Source: Propionibacteriaceae bacterium
GTDB taxonomy: Bacteria; Actinomycetota; Actinomycetes; Propionibacteriales; Propionibacteriaceae
Assembly (NCBI GenBank): GCA_009778535.1
Contig: WRJP01000011.1
Location: 1 to 20,622 of the forward strand
Direction of reading: 5' to 3'
DNA length: 20,622 nucleotides
A program made the position numbers and the translations under genes. This document shows, piece by piece, positions 12,259-19,817 of this stretch. Under the pieces are notes generated by a model. The model searched no databases and had not been told where the DNA came from. It was given only the letters and a program-made list of their open reading frames with translations. Numbering within the stretch: the first letter of the stretch is position 1; each line of letters opens with the position of its first letter.

Positions 12259-13602
12259 ATGAGTCCCCAAGATCATGAAAACGACTTGCTCGGTGAAGCC
12301 GAGCGAATGCTCGTCGCTGATCTTGAACCCCAAACATGCATGACACTGGTGTCAGAGCCAGTCGTAGCCGATGCAGAACTTACGTTGGAACCTCCCATAG
12401 CTGAAACTGAACCTCCCGAAGCTGAAATCGAACCTCCCGAAGCCGATGAACCCCCTGCACAAGAAGCGGTCGAAACCCAAACAGAACCCCCGCCTGAAAA
12501 CGCTACTGACGACCCTGTGGCAAGCCCGCGAGCTATCGCCAGAGCTCAGGAACGCGAAGCTGCCCTAGCCGTAAGGCAATTGCTGATAGAGCAGGCAGAA
12601 CGCGGTGCAATCACTTGGAGCAGAGAGCAAGGCGTAAAAGAAATGTCCCGGCTAATGGCTGAATGGAAGCAACTGCCCAGGTCAAGCAAAGCAACCGAAA
12701 ATGCGCTGTGGACACGTTTCAAGGCTGCCCAAGACCTGTTTTACGGACGTATCGGGTTGGAGCGAAAACAACGCAAGGTTGCAGCCGTTCGCGCCGCTGC
12801 CGCAGCTACCCGCAGGCGTGAAGGCACAAATGCTCGCAACGAGATAATCGCCCAAGCCCAAGCGCTAATCGGAGCACTCGATATTGGTGCTGCCCGCGCA
12901 GAGCTGCGTGCGTTGAACCAGGCGTACTATTCCGCACCGTCTCCAGGAGGCGATGCCGTACGCAAATTGAATGCCGAGTTCGCAAAGATAAAAGATGAGT
13001 TCAACGCCTGGGCTAAGTCAGAATCTTCCCGTCGCAAGGATTCGCCAGATCGAGATATGTTCATCACGCGTGCTCGCAAGCGGTCGCTGGCGGCAAAGGT
13101 GCAAGCCGACATCACACGCCTAGAGAATGAACTAATTCAAACCCTTGGCGACGATACGACATCGAAACGTCAACATGGAGCCAGCATCTTGTTGACGCTG
13201 GGGGATTCCTCTGTCTACGGGAAACTCACCGCCGACCTAATGCGGCAACGCGTACTGCTAGACCAACTCAACACCCAAATCGCAAAGTTGGAAGCCAAGC
13301 TGGCGCTAGGGGTTGCACCAGTGCCAGAACCTGAAAGCGCAGTCGCGGACAATCCGGCGCAACTTTCAGACACAGCTCTAGCTGACACGGTTGCAACTGT
13401 CGAAGTCGAGCAGCCAACCATAGCTGCAACTGTTGAAGTTGAGCCGCCAACCATAGCTGCCACTGTTGAAGTTGAGCAGACAACTATAGCTGCAACACCC
13501 GATATTTCAGCCGAAGAACCCGAACAGGCGACTGGTGATTTGGCAGAACCACCAGCAGCAGCAGCCGTACGCATTGAAAACAGTGACGAACCCGATGTGT
13601 GA
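12259..13602 (+). CDS. DUF349 domain protein with low-complexity ends, 447 aa
   Basis: The middle (about 85-370) is a long, charged, helical region with the DUF349 pattern: MSRLMAEWKQLPRSSKATEN, then LWTRFKAAQDLFYGR, and a second round with FNAWAKSESSRRKD. Such proteins form coiled-coil helices; their role is not settled. The N-terminal 85 residues are acidic and proline-rich with heptads of the type EPPEAEI. The C-terminus carries three 11-residue repeats (ATVEVEQPTIA). Both ends are probably unstructured. DUF349 genes are a common neighbour of housekeeping genes in actinobacteria. It lies 14 nt after leuA and 20 nt before argG, each with a separate promoter-like box, so co-transcription is possible but not required. 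Start ATG 12259 fits the -10 box. Confidence 0.85.
   Translation: MSPQDHENDLLGEAERMLVADLEPQTCMTLVSEPVVADAELTLEPPIAETEPPEAEIEPPEADEPPAQEAVETQTEPPPENATDDPVASPRAIARAQEREAALAVRQLLIEQAERGAITWSREQGVKEMSRLMAEWKQLPRSSKATENALWTRFKAAQDLFYGRIGLERKQRKVAAVRAAAAATRRREGTNARNEIIAQAQALIGALDIGAARAELRALNQAYYSAPSPGGDAVRKLNAEFAKIKDEFNAWAKSESSRRKDSPDRDMFITRARKRSLAAKVQADITRLENELIQTLGDDTTSKRQHGASILLTLGDSSVYGKLTADLMRQRVLLDQLNTQIAKLEAKLALGVAPVPEPESAVADNPAQLSDTALADTVATVEVEQPTIAATVEVEPPTIAATVEVEQTTIAATPDISAEEPEQATGDLAEPPAAAAVRIENSDEPDV
13393..13491 (+). repeat. Three tandem 33-bp repeats within the DUF349 gene
   Basis: Units at 13393, 13426 and 13459 encode ATVEVE(Q/P)(P/T)TIA. They differ at only a few positions and a fourth copy begins (GCAAC) before diverging. 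Repeats of this kind change number by slippage, so strains may differ in length. Confidence 0.85.
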
Positions 13603-13609
13603 TTCCAGC

Positions 13610-13615
13610 TAGAAT
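13610..13615 (+). promoter_or_regulatory. -10 box TAGAAT of argG
   Basis: TAGAAT ends 7 nt before ATG 13623 and there is no Shine-Dalgarno, so a leaderless argG message is likely. It supports the start at MAKVLTKLP over an earlier in-frame ATG at 13599. Confidence 0.5.
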
Positions 13616-13622
13616 CACTCAC

Positions 13623-15047
13623 ATGGCAAAAGTTCTCACCAAACTCCCAATCGGCGAAAAAATAGGTTTGGCATTCTCAGGCGGGTTAGACACCTCAGTT
13701 GCAGTCGCCTGGATGCGGTCAAAGGGAGCCATTCCCTGTGCGTACACCGCGAATTTAGGACAATATGACGAGCCTGACATCGATTCGGTTCCAGGGCGCG
13801 CCCTAGAGTACGGCGCGGAACTCTCGCGAATGGTGGACTGCCGTGCCTCACTGGTTGAAGAAGGGCTGGTTGCCCTGATCTGCGGTGCTTTCCACATCAA
13901 GACCGCCGGAAAAACGTATTTCAACACCACGCCCATTGGACGGGCAGTGACTGGAACCATGCTGGTGAACGCTATGGAAGCTGATCAAGTATCGATCTGG
14001 GGCGATGGTTCAACGTACAAGGGCAACGACATCGAACGTTTCTACCGTTATGGCCTGCTGGCGAACCCGCGGTTACAGATTTACAAACCTTGGCTAGACC
14101 AAGATTTCGTCACCGAATTGGGCGGACGGGCGGAAATGAGTCAATGGTTGACCGAACACGATCTGCCGTACCGCGACTCCAAAGAAAAGGCGTACTCAAC
14201 CGATGCCAATATCTGGGGTGCCACCCACGAAGCCAAAGAGCTAGAGAATTTGGACGCTTCGATTGAAATCACTGATCCGATCATGGGAGTACGTTTCTGG
14301 GATAAAAACGTGGCGATTGAGGCCGAAGACGTCACGATCACCTTCCATGAAGGCCGACCGGTAGCCATAAACGGTGAGTCTTTCGCTAACGCTGTCGACT
14401 TGGTTTATGCAGCCAATGCCATAGGTGGCCGACACGGCCTGGGAATGAGCGATCAAATCGAGAACCGGATTATTGAAGCAAAGAGCCGCGGCATCTATGA
14501 AGCGCCAGGCATGGCGCTGCTGCACATCGCCTATGAGCGTCTGCTGACCGCCATTCACAACGAGGACACCTATTCACGGTATCAAATCTGGGGACGCGAA
14601 CTGGGCAGGCTGATGTACGAAGGCCGTTGGCTCGACCCGCAAGCTCTGATGATGCGCGAATCCATCCAACGTTGGGTCGGCTCGGCAATAAGTGGGCAGG
14701 TGAGTTTGCGACTGCGGCGTGGCGACGACTACTCGATCATTGACACTCAAGGCGACGGTTTTTCATACCAACCCGAGCGTTTATCAATGGAGCGGGTCAC
14801 CTCTGCTGCGTTCACTCCCATAGATCGTATTGGGCAACTCACAATGCGCAACCTAGACATTGCCGACTCCCGGATTCGTTTGGAACAGTATGCGCGTCAA
14901 GGTGTGATCGGTGGGGAAGTAGCACATCTGGTAGGAAGTTTGGAAGCTGGCAGCGCCAAAGCCATCAGCGATTCGGTTGCCGACAACACAGACGATGCAA
15001 TCGGACAGGCACAACAACGCTCCGCTTTCGACACCGGCACCGACTGA
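13623..15047 (+). CDS. argG: Argininosuccinate synthase (long type)
   Basis: ArgG joins citrulline and aspartate with ATP to argininosuccinate, the penultimate step of arginine synthesis. The P-loop SGGLDTS (19-25) is perfect, and the ATP/citrulline region GDGSTYKGNDIERFYRY is present. The 474-residue length and motifs such as GRAEMSQWL and SYQPERLSMERV place it in the long, E. coli-like class (about 445-480 aa) rather than the 400-aa class of many actinobacteria. The C-terminal 40 residues (AGSAKAISDSVADNTDDAIG) are extra and polar. The gene is followed by three hairpin repeats and the convergent uppS. No arginine operator was recognised upstream. Identity is secure. Confidence 0.96.
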   Translation: MAKVLTKLPIGEKIGLAFSGGLDTSVAVAWMRSKGAIPCAYTANLGQYDEPDIDSVPGRALEYGAELSRMVDCRASLVEEGLVALICGAFHIKTAGKTYFNTTPIGRAVTGTMLVNAMEADQVSIWGDGSTYKGNDIERFYRYGLLANPRLQIYKPWLDQDFVTELGGRAEMSQWLTEHDLPYRDSKEKAYSTDANIWGATHEAKELENLDASIEITDPIMGVRFWDKNVAIEAEDVTITFHEGRPVAINGESFANAVDLVYAANAIGGRHGLGMSDQIENRIIEAKSRGIYEAPGMALLHIAYERLLTAIHNEDTYSRYQIWGRELGRLMYEGRWLDPQALMMRESIQRWVGSAISGQVSLRLRRGDDYSIIDTQGDGFSYQPERLSMERVTSAAFTPIDRIGQLTMRNLDIADSRIRLEQYARQGVIGGEVAHLVGSLEAGSAKAISDSVADNTDDAIGQAQQRSAFDTGTD

Positions 15048-15103
15048 CTAAGCGAAACTGCCGTTACTGTCCCGCTGATTGCTGCCTATCTATGTCCCGT
15101 TGA

Positions 15104-15220
15104 TTGAGTGTCGGCCACCGGCCGATGTATCGAAATCGCACACGCGGGTTGAGTGCCGACCCCAGGGTCGGTGTATCAAAACCCACGAAGCAGATTGAGT
15201 AGGCCGAAGGCCGTATCGAG
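15104..15220. repeat. Three diverged copies of a TTGAGT...GTATC hairpin repeat
   Basis: Each unit reads TTGAGT, a stem-loop, then GTATC(G/A)A. Unit 1 (15104-15134): stem TCGGCC/GGCCGA. Unit 2 (15149-15180): stem CCGACCC/GGGTCGG, outer GGGTT/AACCC. Unit 3 (15195-15220): stem GGCC/GGCC. Stem sequences differ but pairing is kept. They fill the gap between convergent argG and uppS and may end transcription from both sides. Similar TTGAGTAG...CGTATCGAA repeats occur between genes in other actinobacteria. Confidence 0.75.
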
Positions 15221-15233
15221 GGAACAACCAGCT

Positions 15234-15998
15234 TCAGGCGCTCCCGAAGCGGCGATTGCGACTGGCATATTCAAGTATGGCTGCCCAAAGATCGCGGCGG
15301 TCGAATTCGGGCCATAGTTTTTCGGAGAAGACAAACTCGGCATAGGCGGCTTGCCAAATCAAGAAGTTGGAAATCCGCTGCTCTCCAGAGGTGCGGATAA
15401 AAAGATCGACATCGGGGATATCGGGCTCGTCCAGAAATTGGTGGAAATGCTTCTCGGTAAGTTTTTCGGGGTTGAGCTTGCCAGCCATTGCGGCTTTTGC
15501 AATAGCTTTAGTCGCGTCCACAATCTCTGCGCGTCCGCCATAGTTCATACAAAACTGCAAGGTCAACACTGAGTTATCTTTGGTTTGATCTTCAGCAATT
15601 TGCAGTTCTTTGATTACTGATTTCCAAAGTTTTGGCACCCTTCCTGCCCAGCAAACTCGCACCCCTAGCGCGTCCAAATCATCACGTCTACGATGCAGAA
15701 CGTTCCGATTGAAACCCATAATCCAGCGCACTTCGTCGGGTGAACGTTTCCAATTCTCTGTTGAGAAAGCGAAAGCAGAAAGGTATTTAACACCAATCTC
15801 AATGGCACCTTCAATGACATCAAACAGCGAGGCTTCACCGCGGGCATGTCCCTGGGTGCGAGGCAGTCCGCGTGCTTGCGCCCAACGTCCATTGCCGTCC
15901 ATCACTACCGCAACGTGAGCCGGCACTTCGCTGGGATTCAGTATCGGCGAAACCGCGCCGCTGGGATGCACAGTGGGAGGCCGAACCGTCTTTGTCAC
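15234..15998 (-). CDS. uppS: Isoprenyl transferase (cis-prenyl diphosphate synthase)
   Basis: UppS extends farnesyl or shorter prenyl diphosphate with isopentenyl units in cis, making the lipid carrier for peptidoglycan and other wall polymers. The active-site motif VVMDGNGRWA (31-40) holds the catalytic Asp34. FAFSTENWKRS and the C-terminal RTSGEQRISNFLIWQAAYAE signature are intact, and the length (254 aa) is normal. GTG 15998 lies 6 nt after TAGGCT and has no Shine-Dalgarno, so the message is probably leaderless. In many actinobacteria uppS adjoins recO; here about 3 kb with hsp20, the aldo-keto reductase and the SIMPL gene separate them, and their orientations are opposite. Confidence 0.95.
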   Translation of the reverse strand: MTKTVRPPTVHPSGAVSPILNPSEVPAHVAVVMDGNGRWAQARGLPRTQGHARGEASLFDVIEGAIEIGVKYLSAFAFSTENWKRSPDEVRWIMGFNRNVLHRRRDDLDALGVRVCWAGRVPKLWKSVIKELQIAEDQTKDNSVLTLQFCMNYGGRAEIVDATKAIAKAAMAGKLNPEKLTEKHFHQFLDEPDIPDVDLFIRTSGEQRISNFLIWQAAYAEFVFSEKLWPEFDRRDLWAAILEYASRNRRFGSA

Positions 15999-16004
15999 GT
16001 CTTT

Positions 16005-16010
16005 AGCCTA
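16005..16010 (-). promoter_or_regulatory. -10 box TAGGCT of uppS
   Basis: Minus-strand TAGGCT, then AAAGAC, then GTG. This is the same hexamer and gap as at the SIMPL gene. Confidence 0.5.
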
Positions 16011-16088
16011 GTCTTCTTCAGCGACCATGAGGTGCCCTTACAGTTTTTCTTCACTATTTTTATGGTCACCTCGCCGAGTCGAAGAAAA

Positions 16089-16109
16089 GTTGAGTCTACT
16101 ACGCTCAAC
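16089..16109. promoter_or_regulatory. HAIR-like operator (HspR site) before hsp20
   Basis: GTTGAGT-N7-GCTCAAC resembles the HspR consensus CTTGAGT-N7-ACTCAAG with the spacing conserved. Differences are the outermost pair (kept complementary) and one A-to-G change. It lies 3 bp upstream of the hsp20 -35 box. Confidence 0.6.
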
Positions 16110-16112
16110 TCT

Positions 16113-16141
16113 TTGAATTTCTGTCAGTTTTCATGCATACT
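16113..16141 (+). promoter_or_regulatory. Promoter of hsp20
   Basis: -35 TTGAAT (16113-16118) and -10 CATACT (16136-16141) are spaced 17 bp, the best vegetative promoter in the window. Start is expected near 16148, inside the CIRCE element. Confidence 0.72.
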
Positions 16142-16146
16142 TGGTG

Positions 16147-16173
16147 TTAGCACTCTCATGCCTAGAGTGCTAA
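16147..16173. promoter_or_regulatory. CIRCE element (HrcA operator)
   Basis: TTAGCACTC-N9-GAGTGCTAA is a perfect match to the CIRCE consensus. The palindrome extends outward to 16-bp arms (16140-16180). It overlaps the transcription start, so HrcA would block initiation. Confidence 0.95.
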
Positions 16174-16231
16174 CACCAAGACCGAAAAGGCGGCAAAACC
16201 CTTTGCAACCTTGACCAATAGGAGAACAAAA

Positions 16232-16648
16232 ATGACACGTACATTCGACCCGTTCCGTGAAGTTGATCGTTGGCTTGGAGACATGAGGACTCCTGCAAAC
16301 ACCGCAATGCCCATGGATTTATTTCGCGAAGGCGATTCCTTCATTGCAAAGATCGACCTTCCTGGAGTTGACCCAGCATCAATCGACGTCGACATCGATG
16401 AACGCACTCTGACGATTCGTGCTGAGCGTCCGGTGCAAAAGAATCAAGAGCAGAAGTGGCTGGTGAAAGAGCGTCCCATTGGAACCTTTGCCCGTCAGTT
16501 GACTCTCGGCTACGGAGTTGCCCTAGACAAAATCGAAGCAAACTACGCAGACGGTGTCCTTACGCTGCAAATCCCAGTAACTGAAGAAGCTAAACCCCGT
16601 AAGATCGCTGTCACCCACTCCGATTCGCAGCAAACCATCGAGGGGTGA
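16232..16648 (+). CDS. Small heat-shock protein, Hsp20/alpha-crystallin family
   Basis: ATG 16232 has AGGAGA 6 nt upstream. The 138-residue protein has a short N-terminal arm (FDPFREVDRWLGDM), an alpha-crystallin domain (about 25-118; FIAKIDLPGVDPASIDVDID, then LTIRAERP, GTFARQLTLG and YADGVLTLQIPV) and a short tail. The IPV within the last strand and the tail provide the inter-dimer contact typical of the family. It acts as an ATP-independent holdase on unfolding proteins. Control looks dual: a perfect CIRCE element over the transcription start (HrcA) and a HAIR-like site above the -35 (HspR). The gene is monocistronic, followed by 590 bp without a gene. Confidence 0.95.
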   Translation: MTRTFDPFREVDRWLGDMRTPANTAMPMDLFREGDSFIAKIDLPGVDPASIDVDIDERTLTIRAERPVQKNQEQKWLVKERPIGTFARQLTLGYGVALDKIEANYADGVLTLQIPVTEEAKPRKIAVTHSDSQQTIEG

Positions 16649-17238
16649 GGTTAGCAGGGGCTGTTGAGTGCTGGTGTTTACTGACTCGGTTGAGCCCTTC
16701 GGCAAAGCCTGTGCTGCGCGAAGTCGCAGTGCTCTCCGAACTGCGAGGAGTCGCAGGGATTTTGGCTCCGGACGTTATTGCTTCACAAGGAATTTCTGGA
16801 TTCGCGATTTACACACAGACAGAGGGGTGCTCTCAATAGACCCTGTCCCCACGAACCACGCAGACGCAGTGCACGACGCAAGCAAAATCCCCAAGAAAGT
16901 CATCCTGCACTTCAGTTGCAGGATCCATAACCAGAATGCTGCGACGCTGCGACCGCGTAGCACAGGCTCCGTTCTTGCATCACTGCTGATTGCAATGGAT
17001 TCCGCAATGCTGCGCGCAGTCGCAGTATCCGGAATGACAAAAAAGGAAACATGGATTCACTGCACAAAACCCTTGACAAAAAACATTCCAAGCGTCTGCG
17101 AGCGGATGCCGCCCAATGGCAGGCAGCAAACAGACGATTAACCGTTTTTCGCTTTTGGATGTTCTGGATGCTCGATCGCGCACGATGTCAAAAAGAAGGC
17201 AATCAGTGGGAGGTTGGCGGCAATCAGTTGAGAAACGA
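16649..17238. other. Gene-free stretch with hairpin repeats
   Basis: No convincing gene is seen between hsp20 and the convergent aldo-keto reductase. A perfect 8-bp hairpin, ATCCTGCA/TGCAGGAT, is at 16902-16924. A second compound hairpin at 16999-17035 has ATTCCG/CGGAAT outside and CTGCGCGCAG inside. AGTCGCAG occurs three times (16722, 16749, 17018), and GCTGCG motifs cluster. The pattern suggests members of a dispersed palindromic repeat family rather than a decayed gene. Confidence 0.5.
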
Positions 17239-18171
17239 TTACAAGGATTCGCTGGCTTTAGTCAGGCGATTCAACTGAGGTTTGGTGAGCTTTGCTGTCA
17301 TGGCTGCAACTATTCCCACAACTTGTTCGGGTTCGCTGGCGCTGGCGATGGGGATGATCTTGCCGGGCTGTTGCCGAAGCCACGTTAAAGCTATGGTGGC
17401 AGGTTCAATATCAAGTTTGTCAGCGAGTTCAAGCACACAATCCAAGGTGGCAAAACTGGCTTCATTTGCATATTTCTTCACTGTCGCCGCCCGTTGCCCA
17501 AGCACATTCTCGCCGCGGGCATACTTTCCGGTTAGGAACCCGCCAGCCAGACTGTAGTACGGGATAATCGCCAGGCCATAAACAGCTGCAACGTCGGCTA
17601 GACCCGATTCAACTTCGCTGCGGTGAACCAAGCTATATTCAGGCTGGACGGCGATCGGCAACGCCAAATTGTTGGATTGTGCCAAATCGCAAACCTCGCG
17701 CACCCTTTCAGTGGAAAAATTGGAAATCCCGTAATGCCGTATCGAACCTTGGCTGATCATTTCGTTGAAAGCGCCCAACCATTCTTCGGCTGGCAAACTC
17801 GAATCGTCGGCATGCGCAAAATACAGATCAATGGTCTCAACGCCCAAGCGGCGGCGGGAACCGTCTAAGCTGACCCGTAGGTTTGCCGGACGTAGCCCGC
17901 GATGCTGTGGATGTTTACCGCATTTGGTAGCGATGACTATTTCAGAGGAGCTGCTTGTGGATCGGAGCCAGTTGCCTATGATTCGTTCCGACTCGCCGCC
18001 AACATGGCTTGGAACCCAAACCGAGTACGAGTCCGCAGTATCGATGAAGTTGCCGCCACCTTCAGTGAAGGCATCCAAGATATTCTCAGACGCAGCAGCA
18101 TCCGCAGTCCAGCCGAATACATTGCCGCCTAGACACACGTCGGAGACTTTCAGCGTTGCTAAGCGCTGCAT
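17239..18171 (-). CDS. Aldo-keto reductase
   Basis: A 310-residue NADP(H)-dependent oxidoreductase. The catalytic tetrad is complete: Asp44 and Tyr49 in NFIDTADSYS, Lys83 in IATKCG and His120 in YFAHADD. The (beta/alpha)8 barrel shows GISNFSTERV and the C-terminal cofactor region IPIASASEPEQV, where the usual IPG reads IPI. It resembles the YajO/Tas-like branch (AKR11-13) that reduces aldehydes and ketones; the natural substrate cannot be told. It is downstream of the SIMPL gene on the same strand with an 18-nt gap and no promoter of its own, so the two are probably co-transcribed. The ribosome site is weak (TTGGAAT). Confidence 0.93.
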   Translation of the reverse strand: MQRLATLKVSDVCLGGNVFGWTADAAASENILDAFTEGGGNFIDTADSYSVWVPSHVGGESERIIGNWLRSTSSSSEIVIATKCGKHPQHRGLRPANLRVSLDGSRRRLGVETIDLYFAHADDSSLPAEEWLGAFNEMISQGSIRHYGISNFSTERVREVCDLAQSNNLALPIAVQPEYSLVHRSEVESGLADVAAVYGLAIIPYYSLAGGFLTGKYARGENVLGQRAATVKKYANEASFATLDCVLELADKLDIEPATIALTWLRQQPGKIIPIASASEPEQVVGIVAAMTAKLTKPQLNRLTKASESL

Positions 18172-18189
18172 AGTCAGATTCCAATTCCA

Positions 18190-18834
18190 TCAGTCAAAGC
18201 TCACGCCCTCTTGGTTTTCGATGGTGAATTCCACATTCAACCTAACGGTCAAGGTGCGTGTCGAAGCAAAATCGACGCCAAGATCAGGGGCTTTGGCAGC
18301 TCGCATACCAAACAAACCAGGAGAGTCAAAAACATGACCACCCTCATCTGCAAACATGAGCATGCTGCTGTCATTTATGTTTGCAATGCCGGTGATGCGC
18401 TGTCCGGCGGCCGCAGCGATGGCTTCTGCTTTCTGTCTGGCTTTGGCGAAGGCCACGCGGGCAGCGTCAATAGCTGCTTCGTGACTGTCAAAATTCCAAA
18501 TAAAACTGCGCAACATCACATTGGGTTGATCGGCAATGATATTGATCGCATTGCCCAACTGGGCAGCGGACGCTCGGATTCGGACTTGGAACTCTGCGCG
18601 CTGGTTTCTGGTCAGTTTTCCAGACTCAGTGAGCAGCCTAATCCCGATCACATCGATGTCCTCATCACCGATTCCGGCAGCTAACAACTCTGTTGTGAGA
18701 GTACGAACTTCAGCGGCTTTTTTCACGGCCGCATTCCCGAACACGCTCTCGCTAGCCGGTATAGAAAGCAAGATACAGGCTTTGGTAGCAGTTACAGGGA
18801 CATCGTGCTGGGCTTCAACATTGAGGTTTCCCAT
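18190..18834 (-). CDS. SIMPL-domain (DUF541) protein without signal peptide, 214 aa
   Basis: The pattern fits the SIMPL domain: a first strand (VPVTATKACILLSIPASESV), helix (AVKKAAEVRTLTTELLAAGI), a DEDIDVIGIRLL strand, FQVRIRA, and a long Ala-rich helix (DAARVAFAKARQKAEAIAAA) before a final strand. Most family members are exported, but no signal peptide or membrane segment is seen here. The start is fixed by TAGGCT 6 nt upstream, which leaves no room for a hidden leader. A cytoplasmic role is therefore likely; the function of the family is poorly known. It is the first gene of a two-gene unit with the aldo-keto reductase and diverges from recO. Confidence 0.75.
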   Translation of the reverse strand: MGNLNVEAQHDVPVTATKACILLSIPASESVFGNAAVKKAAEVRTLTTELLAAGIGDEDIDVIGIRLLTESGKLTRNQRAEFQVRIRASAAQLGNAINIIADQPNVMLRSFIWNFDSHEAAIDAARVAFAKARQKAEAIAAAAGQRITGIANINDSSMLMFADEGGHVFDSPGLFGMRAAKAPDLGVDFASTRTLTVRLNVEFTIENQEGVSFD

Positions 18835-18840
18835 ATGTCC

Positions 18841-18846
18841 AGCCTA
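18841..18846 (-). promoter_or_regulatory. -10 box TAGGCT of the SIMPL gene
   Basis: Minus-strand TAGGCT, then GGACAT, then ATG 18834: a leaderless arrangement identical in hexamer and gap to uppS. Confidence 0.5.
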
Positions 18847-18961
18847 GCCAGCAACCCTTTCTGGCGCTAGAGGCGTACTGAAAATAGTAAAGTTACGATT
18901 TTGTTACGGGCGCGGGCGTGTTCTCCAGACATTTTCGGGGCGCACATTGGAGAATTCTGCT

Positions 18962-19726
18962 ATGCCTACCTACCGTGACGAAGCCGTAGTGCTGCGTACC
19001 CACAAATTGGGTGAAGCAGATCGCATCGTCACGATGTTGTCCAAGCAGCACGGCAAGCTCAGGGCAGTGGCTAAAGGTATTCGCCGTACATCTTCCAAAT
19101 TCGGTGCCAGATTGGAGCCTTTTTGCCAAGTTGATTTGCAATTGGCTACCGGACGCACCCTCGACACCATTACGCAAGCAGTCGCGCTGACTTTCCCGGT
19201 GAATCCAATCAGCACCGATTATCATTCTTACACTGCCGGTCAGGTGATTCTCGAAACCGCAGATCGGTTGGTGCCGGTAGAAAAGGAGCCGTGCTTGCAG
19301 CAGTATTTACTGCTGGTCGGGGCGTTGAAAGCCATGGTCAATGGCACTGTGGATGGGAAGCGTCAGCCGGTGATGATCATGGATTCGTATTTGCTGCGGG
19401 CGCTGACACTAGCCGGATACGCTCCGACGCTCACTCGGTGCGCCATGTGCGGAGCGACTGGTGGCGAGCGTTTTTCGGTGCAGGCAGGGGGACTGCTTTG
19501 CAGCGGCTGTACGCAAGTAGGCTCGGTTCGTGTCGATGCTGAAATCCTTTCCTATCTTGAGGCGCTGCTAGTTGGCGACTGGGTTGCTACCCGTAATGTG
19601 ACAGCGCAGCTTGTGGACACAGTCAGCGGAATTGTGGCAGCTTTCGCGTCCTGGCATTTGGAAAAGCGAATCAGATCGTTGGAGATTGTTGATAGATCAG
19701 CTAGCCATCCCTACGCAGCGGCGTAA
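18962..19726 (+). CDS. recO: DNA repair protein RecO
   Basis: RecO anneals single strands and, with RecR, loads RecA on SSB-coated DNA. ATG 18962 has GGAGA 7 nt upstream, preferred to an in-frame ATG at 18947. The N-terminal OB fold is clear (YRDEAVVLRTHKLGEADRIV, then HGKLRAVAKGIRR). The helical middle follows (YHSYTAGQVILETADRLVP), then a four-Cys zinc finger (CAMCG and CSGC, about 160-185). The 254-residue length is normal. It diverges from the SIMPL gene and is followed by a weak terminator and the ANTAR regulator. No LexA box is seen upstream. Confidence 0.95.
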   Translation: MPTYRDEAVVLRTHKLGEADRIVTMLSKQHGKLRAVAKGIRRTSSKFGARLEPFCQVDLQLATGRTLDTITQAVALTFPVNPISTDYHSYTAGQVILETADRLVPVEKEPCLQQYLLLVGALKAMVNGTVDGKRQPVMIMDSYLLRALTLAGYAPTLTRCAMCGATGGERFSVQAGGLLCSGCTQVGSVRVDAEILSYLEALLVGDWVATRNVTAQLVDTVSGIVAAFASWHLEKRIRSLEIVDRSASHPYAAA

Positions 19727-19774
19727 CCCTGCAACACCGCAAATACGGCGTCCTGCTTAATCTTTAGGGCACGC

Positions 19775-19793
19775 AAGGCTAAAATGGCCTTTT
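19775..19793 (+). terminator. Weak terminator after recO
   Basis: AAGGC and GCCTT form a 5-bp stem with a 7-nt loop, ending in a TTTT run. It sits in the 91-bp gap before the response regulator. The stem is short, so termination may be partial. Confidence 0.35.
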
Positions 19794-19817
19794 ACTGGTA
19801 TATCCGATTGGGTTCAG

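Noticed and set aside
16668..17141. Open frame of 157 codons after hsp20
   Set aside because: Composition changes along its length, it runs through palindromic repeats, and it has no ribosome site or recognisable domain.
17051..17278. 75-codon frame overlapping the aldo-keto reductase 3' end
   Set aside because: An AGGAA precedes the ATG, but the frame overlaps a conserved gene by 40 bp antisense and shows no family signature; not supported enough to call.
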